Below, one piece after another: positions 25,845-32,857 of a stretch of DNA of 33,434 nt. Positions within the stretch are counted from its first letter, which is position 1. Each line of letters begins with the position of its first letter. The DNA is from CAZMXI01 sp964570205 (GTDB taxonomy: Bacteria > Planctomycetota > Phycisphaerae > Tepidisphaerales > Tepidisphaeraceae): NCBI GenBank assembly GCA_964570205.1, contig CAZMXI010000030.1, positions 1 through 33,434 of the forward strand, given 5' to 3'. The position numbers and the translations under genes were made by a program. A model generated the notes under the pieces. It worked only from the letters and a program-made list of their open reading frames with translations, had not been told where the DNA came from and ran no database searches.

Positions 25845-27122
25845 ATGCTTTCCCGTCGCACATTCGCCAAGGCCGCCGCGGCCATTCCGGGGTTTTTTGT
25901 GGCGAGTCAGCCGGCATTTCCGCAATCGCTGTCGGCGGGCGAGAGGCTGAACCTGGGCATCATCGGCACGGCGCATCGCGGCGGCGAAAACCTCAAGGGC
26001 GTCAAGAGCGAGAACATCGTCGCGCTGTGCGACGTGGATGAAACGCTGCTTGCCAAGGCCGCCGAGCAGCATCCTGGGGCGAAGAAGTACCGTGACTGGC
26101 GGAAGATGCTCGATCGGAAGGACATCGACGCCGTCGTCATCAGCACGCCCGACCACACCCACGTTCATCCCACCCTGGCGGCGCTGGAACTGGGCAAGCC
26201 GGTCTATTGCGAGAAGCCGTTGACGCACAACGTCTACGAAGCCCGTCTGGTAGCGCGGGCCGCGGCCAGGGCGAAGAAGCCGACCCAGATGGGCACGCAG
26301 ATTCACGCGACGGAGAACTACCGTCGCGTGGTTGAATCGGTTCAGGCGGGGGCGATTGGCGCGGTTCGGCGGGTGCATGTATGGTGCGGCGGTTCCTACC
26401 ATGGGGGCGATCGGCCGAAAGACACCCCGCCCGTTCCCGCGGGGCTGGATTGGGAACTGTGGCTCGGGCCCGCCCCACACCGGCCATATCACCCGGCGTA
26501 TCACCCGTTCAACTGGCGCGGATGGTGGGATTTCGGCGGCGGGATGCTGGCCGACATGGCGTGCCACCACATGGATGTTGCGTTCTGGGCCCTGGGGCTG
26601 AGGCATCCGCAGACCGTAGCGGCGGAAGGGCCGCCCGATCACCCGGAATCGCCGCCGAAGTGGCTGGTGGTCGATTACGAATACGCTGCCCGCGGCGCGC
26701 GGCCGCCTGTGCGGCTGACCTGGTATCACGGCGACCGGCGACCGGCCGAGTTCGCGGAGGGCAAGCTGCCCAAGTGGGGCAACGGCGTGCTGTTCGTGGG
26801 CGACAAGGGCATGCTGCTGACCGATTACAACAGCCATCGCTTGCTGCCGGAGGAGCGATTCAAGGGCTTGGTGCCTCCTGAGAAGACGATTGCCCCGTCC
26901 ATTGGCCACCACCAGGAGTGGATCAAGGCCTGCAAGGAAGGCGGTCCGACCCTGTGCAACTTCGATTATGCCGGTGCCCTGACCGAGGCCGTCCTGCTGG
27001 GCAACGTGGCATACCGGACCGGAAAGAAGCTCGATTGGGACCCGGCGGCGCTGGCGGCGAGTAACGCACCGGAGGCCCAGCGGTATATCAGGCGGGAGTA
27101 CCGCAAAGGCTGGGCGCTGTAA
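25845..27122 (+). CDS. Gfo/Idh/MocA family oxidoreductase with Tat signal
   Basis: 425 residues. A twin-arginine signal (SRRTFAKAAAAIPGFFVAS, 3-21) predicts folded export with bound cofactor. The Rossmann domain begins LNLGIIGTAHRGGENL and ends at the family motif YCEKPLTHN near residue 125; the nucleotide loop GTAHRG departs from the plain GXGXXG. The C-terminal beta-sheet domain (about 140-400) includes GGGMLADMACHHMDVAFWAL with candidate catalytic His residues. Such enzymes oxidise or reduce sugars and sugar alcohols with NAD(P). Position between two DUF1080 genes suggests work on 3-keto sugars. GAGGAAG precedes the ATG. Confidence 0.92.
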   Translation: MLSRRTFAKAAAAIPGFFVASQPAFPQSLSAGERLNLGIIGTAHRGGENLKGVKSENIVALCDVDETLLAKAAEQHPGAKKYRDWRKMLDRKDIDAVVISTPDHTHVHPTLAALELGKPVYCEKPLTHNVYEARLVARAAARAKKPTQMGTQIHATENYRRVVESVQAGAIGAVRRVHVWCGGSYHGGDRPKDTPPVPAGLDWELWLGPAPHRPYHPAYHPFNWRGWWDFGGGMLADMACHHMDVAFWALGLRHPQTVAAEGPPDHPESPPKWLVVDYEYAARGARPPVRLTWYHGDRRPAEFAEGKLPKWGNGVLFVGDKGMLLTDYNSHRLLPEERFKGLVPPEKTIAPSIGHHQEWIKACKEGGPTLCNFDYAGALTEAVLLGNVAYRTGKKLDWDPAALAASNAPEAQRYIRREYRKGWAL

Positions 27123-27152
27123 ACGGAGGCTCGGATCGAAGGAGAACAGGCC

Positions 27153-27830
27153 ATGCGATATGCCTCGATGATTCTCGTGGTGCTGGGGGTGGCGTGGTTG
27201 GCCGCGGCGGCCGCCCAGCCGCGGGTGCGCGAGGCGAGCCGGGCGCCGACCGCTCCTGCTCCGCAGCCGGCCGGCGGCGATTCTGAATACGAGCTGGTCG
27301 TGGGCGGCAAGGGCTATCCCATTGCCCCGGATCAATCGGTGGTGCTCCAGACGCCATCGGGCGACAAGGTTCAGGTGACGCTTCGCCGCAATCCCCGTGC
27401 GCAGTATTCGGGGAACGAGATCTCGTTTTCGTATGACCGCAGCATGAAACTGAAGGAGGAGAACGAGAAGGAACATGTGCAGCTCAGCCTCGATTTGCCC
27501 GATTCCTTCATGTCGTTGTTCATCTATAAAGTTGCCATTGGGCCGGATGTGGTCCGCAAGGAAATGGCTGAGAGCTTCCGAACGCAGATGCGAAGCCAGA
27601 ACTTCCGATTGCAGAGGGAATTGGATACCTCGCGGCAGGTTCTTGGCCAGCAGCGGAAGGGCAGCCGGGCCGTCTACGGCAATGGCGACATCACGGCCAC
27701 GGTGGAGGTGCTCGCGTTCGAGGTGGGCGGGCGGACGATGGTGGCGATCCTGTACACCGATCCGGATGAGCGAGAACTGGCCGAGAAGTGCTTCCAACAG
27801 GTGTTCGAGACGTTGAAAGCGGCTGAATAG
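27153..27830 (+). CDS. Secreted hypothetical protein
   Basis: 225 residues, no family recognised. AAGGAGAA lies before the ATG. A signal peptide (MILVVLGVAWLAAAAAQ, 6-22) is followed by an Ala/Pro linker and then a soluble domain from about 45 with alternating strands (YELVVGGKGYPI, SVVLQTPSGDKVQVTLRR, HVQLSLDLPDSFMSLFIYKV) and a C-terminal helix (ELAEKCFQQVFETLKAA). It is probably periplasmic. It lies 30 bases after the oxidoreductase gene and 12 before the second DUF1080 gene, so it is in the same transcript. No catalytic residues can be named. Confidence 0.77.
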   Translation: MRYASMILVVLGVAWLAAAAAQPRVREASRAPTAPAPQPAGGDSEYELVVGGKGYPIAPDQSVVLQTPSGDKVQVTLRRNPRAQYSGNEISFSYDRSMKLKEENEKEHVQLSLDLPDSFMSLFIYKVAIGPDVVRKEMAESFRTQMRSQNFRLQRELDTSRQVLGQQRKGSRAVYGNGDITATVEVLAFEVGGRTMVAILYTDPDERELAEKCFQQVFETLKAAE

Positions 27831-27842
27831 CAGGAGGATTTC

Positions 27843-28529
27843 ATGAGATTCGTGCTGGCGTCGTTTCTGGTCGTGGCGGTTTGCGTTCCGGGGGTGGCCA
27901 CGCTGTGCGGGGCGGCGGATGGGGGCAGTCGCGGCGGCGAGGATGGCTTTGTGTCGCTGTTCAACGGCAAGGACCTGACCGGCTGGGTGTATGGCGGCAA
28001 GGCGNNNNNNNNNNCGGGCGCGGGATACAAGGTGGAGAACGGGGTGCTGTTCTGCACCAAGGCCGACGGCGGCAACCTGTACACCGAGAAGGAATACGCT
28101 AATTTCGTGTTCCGCTTTGAGTTCAAGCTGGAGGCTAACGCGAACAACGGGATCGGCATCCGGGCGCCGCTCAAGGGCGATGCGGCGTACGTGGGAATGG
28201 AGATCCAGGTGCTGGACGACTCGGGCAGCGCCTATACGAGCCTTCGGCCGGAGCAGTACCACGGTTCGGTCTACGACCTGGTGGCGGCCAAGCGGGGCGC
28301 GCTGAAGCCTGTGGGCGAGTGGAACGAGGAGGAGATCACCGCGAACGGCCGGCAGATCACGGTGAAGGTGAATGGCAAGACGATCGTGGATGCCAATCTG
28401 GACGACATCAAGGACGAGGCGAAGCTCAAGCGGCACCCGGGCGTGAACAACAAGGCGGGGCACATCGGGTTCCTGGGGCATGGGACGCGGGTGGAGTTCA
28501 GGAACATGCGTGTGAAGGAGCTGCCCTGA
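27843..28529 (+). CDS. DUF1080 (3-keto-disaccharide hydrolase family) protein, interrupted by an assembly gap
   Basis: 228 residues as given, four of them unknown because of ten Ns. AGGAGG precedes the ATG. A signal peptide (FVLASFLVVAVCVPGVATLC) leads to the DUF1080 opening VSLFNGKDLTGWVYGG, then, after the gap, GYKVENGVLFC, GNLYTEKEYANFVFRFEFK, NNGIGIRAPLKGDAAYVGME and KAGHIGFLGHGTRVEFRNM. Both sides are in one frame, and the distance between the conserved blocks looks normal, so little sequence is likely missing. It differs clearly from the first DUF1080 protein and belongs to a more canonical branch. Confidence 0.88.
   Translation: MRFVLASFLVVAVCVPGVATLCGAADGGSRGGEDGFVSLFNGKDLTGWVYGGKAXXXXGAGYKVENGVLFCTKADGGNLYTEKEYANFVFRFEFKLEANANNGIGIRAPLKGDAAYVGMEIQVLDDSGSAYTSLRPEQYHGSVYDLVAAKRGALKPVGEWNEEEITANGRQITVKVNGKTIVDANLDDIKDEAKLKRHPGVNNKAGHIGFLGHGTRVEFRNMRVKELP
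28005..28014. other. Assembly gap of ten Ns
   Basis: Ten undetermined bases inside the second DUF1080 gene. The number is likely a placeholder. Confidence 0.99.
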
Positions 28530-28570
28530 CCGGGCGGACGAATCCAAGAACCGAAGCAGTTGGATCGACT

Positions 28571-28603
28571 GCCGAAGCGCGGATGACGGATTCGCGCTTC
28601 GGC
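28571..28603 (+). terminator. Intrinsic-type terminator after the DUF1080 gene run
   Basis: GCCGAAGCGCG (28571-28581) and CGCGCTTCGGC (28593-28603) form a perfect 11-base-pair stem with an 11-base loop, 42 bases after the last stop. TTTT follows at 28611-28614, slightly distant, so the call is good but not textbook. Confidence 0.6.
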
Positions 28604-28718
28604 GGTCGCGTTTTGCGAGGGCGGCCTGCCGCTTGCCCGTCGCGCAGGAGCAAGCCTAAGCTACCGATGAACGGCGTGTTTCATGCCGGGCCGATGCGAC
28701 ACCAACCGAGGTATGCAC

Positions 28719-29417
28719 ATGACCGCGACGGAGAACCTCCCACGTATCTATGAGGGCCAGGGAGACGCACTGATGCAGGCCGAGCGCGCCGAACTGCGGG
28801 ACCGGATCATGCTGGTTCCGGACGGATTTCCGTCGAAGTCGCCGGATGCATCATCGCACATCCGTATTCTGTGGGGCCAGCACCTGCTGGAGGATCTGCT
28901 GGCGGGGCGGTATCGATCGCTGGTGTGCGCGGTCAATGCCGAGGACAACAGCCACGGGATTATCGGTCAGTTGGCCGGTTTGCTGCCGACGAGCCAGTGG
29001 GATGAGAGGTCGATCACGGGGCACGCGCGGCAATTCGCGACATCGGGCGACCGGGTGAAGGTGATCAAGTTCGACATGGACCTGGTGGAGGTGCTGGCGA
29101 TTCTGCGGCGGCCATCCACGTCGCACCTGACCCTGGCGGACCTGTCGACGGCGTTTCGCGTGGTGGCGGAGATGATCCAGCGAAAGACGACGCGGCTGCC
29201 GTCGGCGTCGGTGAGTTTTCTGGGGGCGCGTGCGAACGTGCTGGTGGATGGGGACGGCCGGGAGCCGACGTTTGAGGCGGTGCTGCGGACGATGCACGAG
29301 GCCGGGTATCGGGGAGATGTGTATCCATCGCCGGCGATGTGGCATGCGCAGACGGGGCTGTTTGCGCGGTATCCGTTCCCGCCGGCGCTGGACCGGATGC
29401 GGGAGGGGGGGTACTGA
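28719..29417 (+). CDS. Hypothetical cytoplasmic protein
   Basis: 232 residues from ATG at 28719, which has GAGG seven bases upstream; in-frame starts at 28713 and 28683 are weaker. No signal peptide or membrane helix. The protein is mixed alpha/beta with HIRILWGQHLLEDLLAGRYR, LVCAVNAEDNSHGIIGQLAGL and a C-terminal GYRGDVYPSPAMWH stretch. I recognise no family and see no catalytic motif. It stands alone after the terminator, before the defence region. Confidence 0.72.
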   Translation: MTATENLPRIYEGQGDALMQAERAELRDRIMLVPDGFPSKSPDASSHIRILWGQHLLEDLLAGRYRSLVCAVNAEDNSHGIIGQLAGLLPTSQWDERSITGHARQFATSGDRVKVIKFDMDLVEVLAILRRPSTSHLTLADLSTAFRVVAEMIQRKTTRLPSASVSFLGARANVLVDGDGREPTFEAVLRTMHEAGYRGDVYPSPAMWHAQTGLFARYPFPPALDRMREGGY

Positions 29418-29849
29418 GGGGACACGGCGGCACGGGGACACGGCGACAGGGAGAGTGAAAATGGAATGTGGGACATTGTGGGACATTTTGGGACATGGAT
29501 GAGGTGTAAGGGGTTGAGGGACAATGGATTAGAGAAAACAGGGGTATTGCGTGTTGCGTGAAGAGGGGTGAGGGTTCAGGGTTCAGAGAAAGGGGGATCT
29601 GTCGCAAAGTGTCGGATTGTGTCGCATGGGGGCGCGTAAGTGCTATGGTGGCAGTGGCTTATTTTAATGGCAAATTGTTGCCACGGGTGGGGCACAGAAG
29701 GGGCACGGATGGGGGTGCGCGGGGAATGGGCGCGGGATGCGGGGCTGGGGCGGTATGAGGTTTTCAAAGAACAGCCTCCGGGCCTGGCCTGGAGGGGCGG
29801 ACGGGCCGCCGTTTACCTGGGGTATTATACGGATAAGTTAGGGGTTTGT
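29418..29849. other. Intergenic stretch with short direct repeats, no gene seen
   Basis: No coding frame of quality. It holds two 12-base copies of GGGGACACGGCG (29419-29430 and 29435-29446), three tandem 10-base units of the type GTGGGACATT (29468-29497), a doubled GGGTTCA near 29573, and purine-rich drift. It looks like slowly decaying DNA at the edge of the defence island. Confidence 0.6.
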
Positions 29850-29998
29850 TCAAGCATTTTCTTGTTTCTTTTTTTCAGGGGCGGGGGTCTGGGCGCGGGC
29901 GTGGTTGAGGCGGAGGAGGTTTTCGAGGATCTGGCGGTCGGCGGCGGTGCGTTGGGGGGCGAGTTTCTCGCCTGCTGTCAGCGCATCTATTGCGGGAG
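29850..29998 (-). pseudogene. C-terminal remnant of a type IIG restriction-modification gene
   Basis: Reading the minus strand from about 29998 to the TGA at 29852-29850 gives an open, codon-structured frame (AIDALTAGEKLAPQRTAAD, then RQILENLLRLNHARAQ and a Lys-rich end). This resembles the last helix of large type IIG/COG1002-type methyltransferase-endonucleases, which often end in LLALN-ERA-like sequence. It has no start of its own and begins within ten bases of the stop of the XhoI-like nuclease. The other end of such a gene lies at 31780-32038. The similarity is recalled, not searched. Confidence 0.55.
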
Positions 29999-30724
29999 CG
30001 TGCCATGCCTGGCCTTTGCCGCGACGGCGCGACCCAAGAGCGTTGTCAGCAGATTGGAGACGGACAACTCTGGGTTCGGCTCGACGAAAGCGCCATCCGC
30101 GATCGCCTCCTTCGACGAAATGAGGAAACCGGCTGCATCATACAACTGATCGCGGACAAGCTTCTGAAGCAGGATCTCGTAGCGCCTGGCATAGGATGCC
30201 TGGCGGAATTCGGGAAACACCTTGAAGTGAGGTTCCTCGACGCCGACAGGCCGTCGCGATGCCTCGCAGTCTTCGAGCAGCATGAGGTATCCGACCCATG
30301 GGCGTGGGGAAGGATTGAATGCGCCTTCGCGGAAGGCCGCCACAAGATCGCTGGCGCTGCCCAGCGCCTCCTCGGTGCGGTTGTTGAAATTGTTTCCAAA
30401 CGACGGGCCAACCTGCGACTTCAGCTCCAGGACGGCCACCAATTCGCCCTCCACTTTCACGATCAGGTCCCACTGCTTCTCAGCACGGAACCAGCCGGGG
30501 AGCTGCACTGCGCGATTGCGGTACAGGCACGCATCGGGGACGCCGGCCGCCTTCAGCGAGGCGCAGATCAGGTCGACAAATCCATCCATCTGCTTGCCGC
30601 CGGTGACGGCCGCGCGGTCGCCAGCATCTTTCTTGTCGGTGGAGCCCTGTCTTCTCGCCTGTTCCCCACGCTTGAGCCAGAAGTAACGGACGGCATTGCG
30701 GACTTGCTCGTCCAATGCGTTCAC
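29987..30724 (-). CDS. Type II restriction endonuclease, XhoI/PaeR7I family
   Basis: 245 residues from GTG at 30724, the family length. The GTG overlaps the methyltransferase TGA as GTGA. Family-specific blocks are nearly complete: DRAAVTGGKQMDGFVDLI, LPGWFRAEKQWDLIV, LELKSQVGPSFGNNFNNRTE, EGAFNPSPRPWVGYLMLLED and FPEFRQASYARRYEILL. The PD-(D/E)XK catalytic residues are D86, E100 and K102. Characterised members cut CTCGAG, so that site is expected. A start at 30847 would lie inside the methyltransferase gene and is rejected. Translation coupled to the methyltransferase would keep the nuclease from being made first. Confidence 0.93.
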   Translation of the reverse strand: MNALDEQVRNAVRYFWLKRGEQARRQGSTDKKDAGDRAAVTGGKQMDGFVDLICASLKAAGVPDACLYRNRAVQLPGWFRAEKQWDLIVKVEGELVAVLELKSQVGPSFGNNFNNRTEEALGSASDLVAAFREGAFNPSPRPWVGYLMLLEDCEASRRPVGVEEPHFKVFPEFRQASYARRYEILLQKLVRDQLYDAAGFLISSKEAIADGAFVEPNPELSVSNLLTTLLGRAVAAKARHGTLPQ

Positions 30725-31710
30725 AGGGCCTCCCGATGGGTCAAGTCGACCTGGAAATAGAGGTCCGTGTTGATGGTCTCCATGCGCCGACGAGCGATCT
30801 GGTAATAGGCCGCATCCACCTCGACGCCAATGCTGTTTCTGCCCCACTTGGCGGCGGCGAAGTTGGTGGTGGCAGTGCCCATGAAGGGGTCCAGCACAGT
30901 GTCACCCACGAAGCTGAACATTCGGACGAGGCGCTCCGCGAGCACTTCGGGATAGGGGGCCGGGTGTTTCGAGGTCGAAGCGCCGGTGACATCATGCCAG
31001 ATCTGCCGGAACCACTCGGCATAACGGCTGGCGGAAATCAGGCTCAGAAGGCGCGTGAGCTTGCACGGGCTGCGGTAACCGCCGGGCTTTCGCTGCATCA
31101 GGATGAACTCAATGTCATTCTTGATGACCGCGTTCGGCTCGTAGGGCTTGCCAAGGAACCCGCCGCTGCCTTCGGCCTCATACTTGGCATTGGCGATCTT
31201 GTGCCAGATGATCGGAGCGAGGTTGTCAAAGCCGATTGCCTTGCAGTGCTCCTGGATGGTGGCATGCAGGGGAACGACTGTGTGCCGGCCGTTGTTCTTC
31301 CGCCGAGACAGGCACACATCGCCGACGACGCAGATCAGGCGTCCGCCGGGGACCAGGAGCCGATAGCAGTGTGACCAGATCGTGTCCAGGTCGGCGATGA
31401 AGGCATCGTAATCCTGGATGTGGCCCAGTTGGTCAGGCGAATCGTTGTACCGCTTGAGCGTCCAGTAAGGGGGAGAGGTGAGCACAAGGTGAACGGAGCC
31501 GTCGGCGATGGAATCCATCCGACGTGCATCGCCCAGGATCAACTCATGGCGAGTCCGCCGCCGTTGCACGAGGTGCTCGATGGCGCTGATCGCCTTGGCG
31601 TCGCGGGCCAACGTCGGGAGGATCTCGTCCAGGTTGCCGGCCCCGCAGAGACGGTCATAGAGAGAGGCTTCGTCGTCGCCTTCATGAGCGTGTCGTACTT
31701 GTGCGATCAT
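30721..31710 (-). CDS. Site-specific DNA methyltransferase of the restriction-modification pair
   Basis: 329 residues. The catalytic motif IV, TSPPYW (78-83), comes before the AdoMet-binding motif I, DPFMGTATT (274-282), which defines the beta class. The 190 residues between them hold the target-recognition region. A helical N-terminal 50 residues precede the catalytic domain. SPPYW is more typical of N4-cytosine than N6-adenine enzymes, but both occur. It should protect CTCGAG from the coupled nuclease. It is compact and of a different architecture from the longer adenine methyltransferase I recall for PaeR7I. No C-protein (controller) gene is seen upstream. Confidence 0.9.
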   Translation of the reverse strand: MIAQVRHAHEGDDEASLYDRLCGAGNLDEILPTLARDAKAISAIEHLVQRRRTRHELILGDARRMDSIADGSVHLVLTSPPYWTLKRYNDSPDQLGHIQDYDAFIADLDTIWSHCYRLLVPGGRLICVVGDVCLSRRKNNGRHTVVPLHATIQEHCKAIGFDNLAPIIWHKIANAKYEAEGSGGFLGKPYEPNAVIKNDIEFILMQRKPGGYRSPCKLTRLLSLISASRYAEWFRQIWHDVTGASTSKHPAPYPEVLAERLVRMFSFVGDTVLDPFMGTATTNFAAAKWGRNSIGVEVDAAYYQIARRRMETINTDLYFQVDLTHREAL

Positions 31711-31717
31711 TCGAGAA

Positions 31718-32041
31718 TCATCTTAGCCGAAGCGGCTTAGGCTCGGTAGACCGAGAGGCCCGCCGAAGTGCCGAGCCCTCCGGGCTGTTGTCGAGGTCGT
31801 CGCGGTACTGGTAGAGCTGGCGGTAGGCTTTGGTGAGGTCCTTGTATTTGCCCTTGCGCTTGTATTCCCAGGCGAAATGGCCTCTCTTCCAGACATCGAC
31901 GGAGCCGGAGTCGGCTTTGGAGCCTTTGGCGGCCGCGGCGATGGGGTGGACGGCTTTTTCGAAGCAGTAGTCGAGGCCGGCGGGGTCGGCGTCGGTGGGG
32001 TTCTTGACGCCGAGGAGGGCGCAGAGGTCGTTGAAGTGGGG
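31718..32041 (-). pseudogene. N-terminal remnant of a type IIG restriction-modification gene
   Basis: From 32041 the minus strand reads PHFNDLCALLGVKNPTDAD, then VDVWKRGHFAWEYKRKGKYK and AYRQLYQYRDDLDNSPE, after which (about 31780) unrelated residues run to TGA at 31720-31718. This is the N-terminal nuclease region of large type IIG/COG1002 enzymes, where D and the EYK of WEYK form the PD-(D/E)XK site. It lacks a start codon: the codon before it is TGA, the stop of the upstream gene. About 25-30 residues at the front and the whole methyltransferase core are missing. The CTCGGT-AG-ACCGAG hairpin at 31742-31755 marks the right end of the homology. Confidence 0.7.
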
Positions 32042-32689
32042 TCAGTCGCGTTGGATGGTGGGCCAGAGGGCGACGGTGCAGAGGCGGTGGCCGATGCGGT
32101 CCCAGATGGGGGTGGCGCGGGTCTGGCGGAAGCCGGCGAGGACTTCTTTTTCCACGAGGACGGTTTCGAAGAGGTCCAAGTCCTTGTGGAGGATGTCGTC
32201 GGATTCGTTGAAGATGACCATCAGCAGGGCGGCCTCGCGGATGATGGGGTCGGCCTCCATCTTCTTGAGGTCGGCGACGACGGCCTGTCGCCACTGGGCG
32301 CCATAGGCGGCGTGGCGGGCGCCACCCTCGCGGAACTGATAGGCAACCTTCACCTCGAGCCAGAGGGCGTCGGCCGGCTCGCAGGCGTTGGCGGGGTCGA
32401 AGAGGGTGGGCGGGGCGGTGTCGAGGCGCAGGGGCCGGCCTTTGGGGGTGAGGACGATATCGCACCGCATGCGGTGGGATTTCTTGGCGCCGGCCGAGGC
32501 GGGGTAGCAGACTTCGCGGGCGATGTCATGGTGGGTGGCGAGGCCCTGGGCGAGGATGTCCTGGAGCTGGATTTCGGATCTGGAGTCGAGGCCATAGACG
32601 GCCTGGTCGAGGCGGAGGTCGGCCTCGGAGGCCTCGATCACACGGGCGAGCTGATCGGCGAGAGTGGCCAGGTCATACCGCAAAGGCAT
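32042..32689 (-). CDS. Putative PD-(D/E)XK nuclease-like protein
   Basis: 215 residues from ATG at 32689; the frame is open 20 codons further but that part is Pro-rich and lacks a ribosome site. Helical N-terminus (LATLADQLARVIEASEADLR), then AREVCYP, RCDIVLTPKG (D77) and LWLEVKVAYQF (E112, K114), a pattern fitting a PD-(D/E)XK core. A helix (WRQAVVADLKKME) and a strand (AALLMVIFNES) follow, as in restriction-like folds. I recognise no named family. It sits directly upstream of the broken type IIG gene, so a defence role is likely. Its only CTCGAG site in the window lies here (32354-32359). Confidence 0.65.
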   Translation of the reverse strand: MPLRYDLATLADQLARVIEASEADLRLDQAVYGLDSRSEIQLQDILAQGLATHHDIAREVCYPASAGAKKSHRMRCDIVLTPKGRPLRLDTAPPTLFDPANACEPADALWLEVKVAYQFREGGARHAAYGAQWRQAVVADLKKMEADPIIREAALLMVIFNESDDILHKDLDLFETVLVEKEVLAGFRQTRATPIWDRIGHRLCTVALWPTIQRD

Positions 32690-32778
32690 GGGGCGGGAGG
32701 GTAATGGATTTGGGAGAGGGTGCAAGTGGGAATCGGGCGTGGGATGCAATTGAACAGAGGGGGTAAAAGGGGGAGATA

Positions 32779-32792
32779 CGGGCTGAAGCCCG
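32779..32792. repeat. REP-like palindrome CGGGCT-GA-AGCCCG
   Basis: A six-base-pair hairpin with a two-base loop inside ATACGGGCTGAAGCCCGCAC. Short palindromes of this form are dispersed in many bacterial genomes as REP-type repeats. Only this copy was noticed in the window. Confidence 0.45.
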
Positions 32793-32857
32793 CACTACGA
32801 ACGAATGGAGAGGCGGGGGTATGCCGCTCCGGGGGTAGTTGGGGTAATCTACGGGGT

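Noticed and set aside
25824..28547. A 907-residue open frame on the minus strand
   Set aside because: It lies antisense to the oxidoreductase, secreted-protein and DUF1080 genes, crosses the N gap, and its sequence is His/Arg/Pro-rich without domains. High GC at third positions keeps the opposite strand open.
31737..32465. A 242-residue minus-strand frame across the defence border
   Set aside because: It is Arg/Pro/His-rich and out of frame with the nuclease-like gene and with the type IIG remnant, which read sensibly in one other frame.
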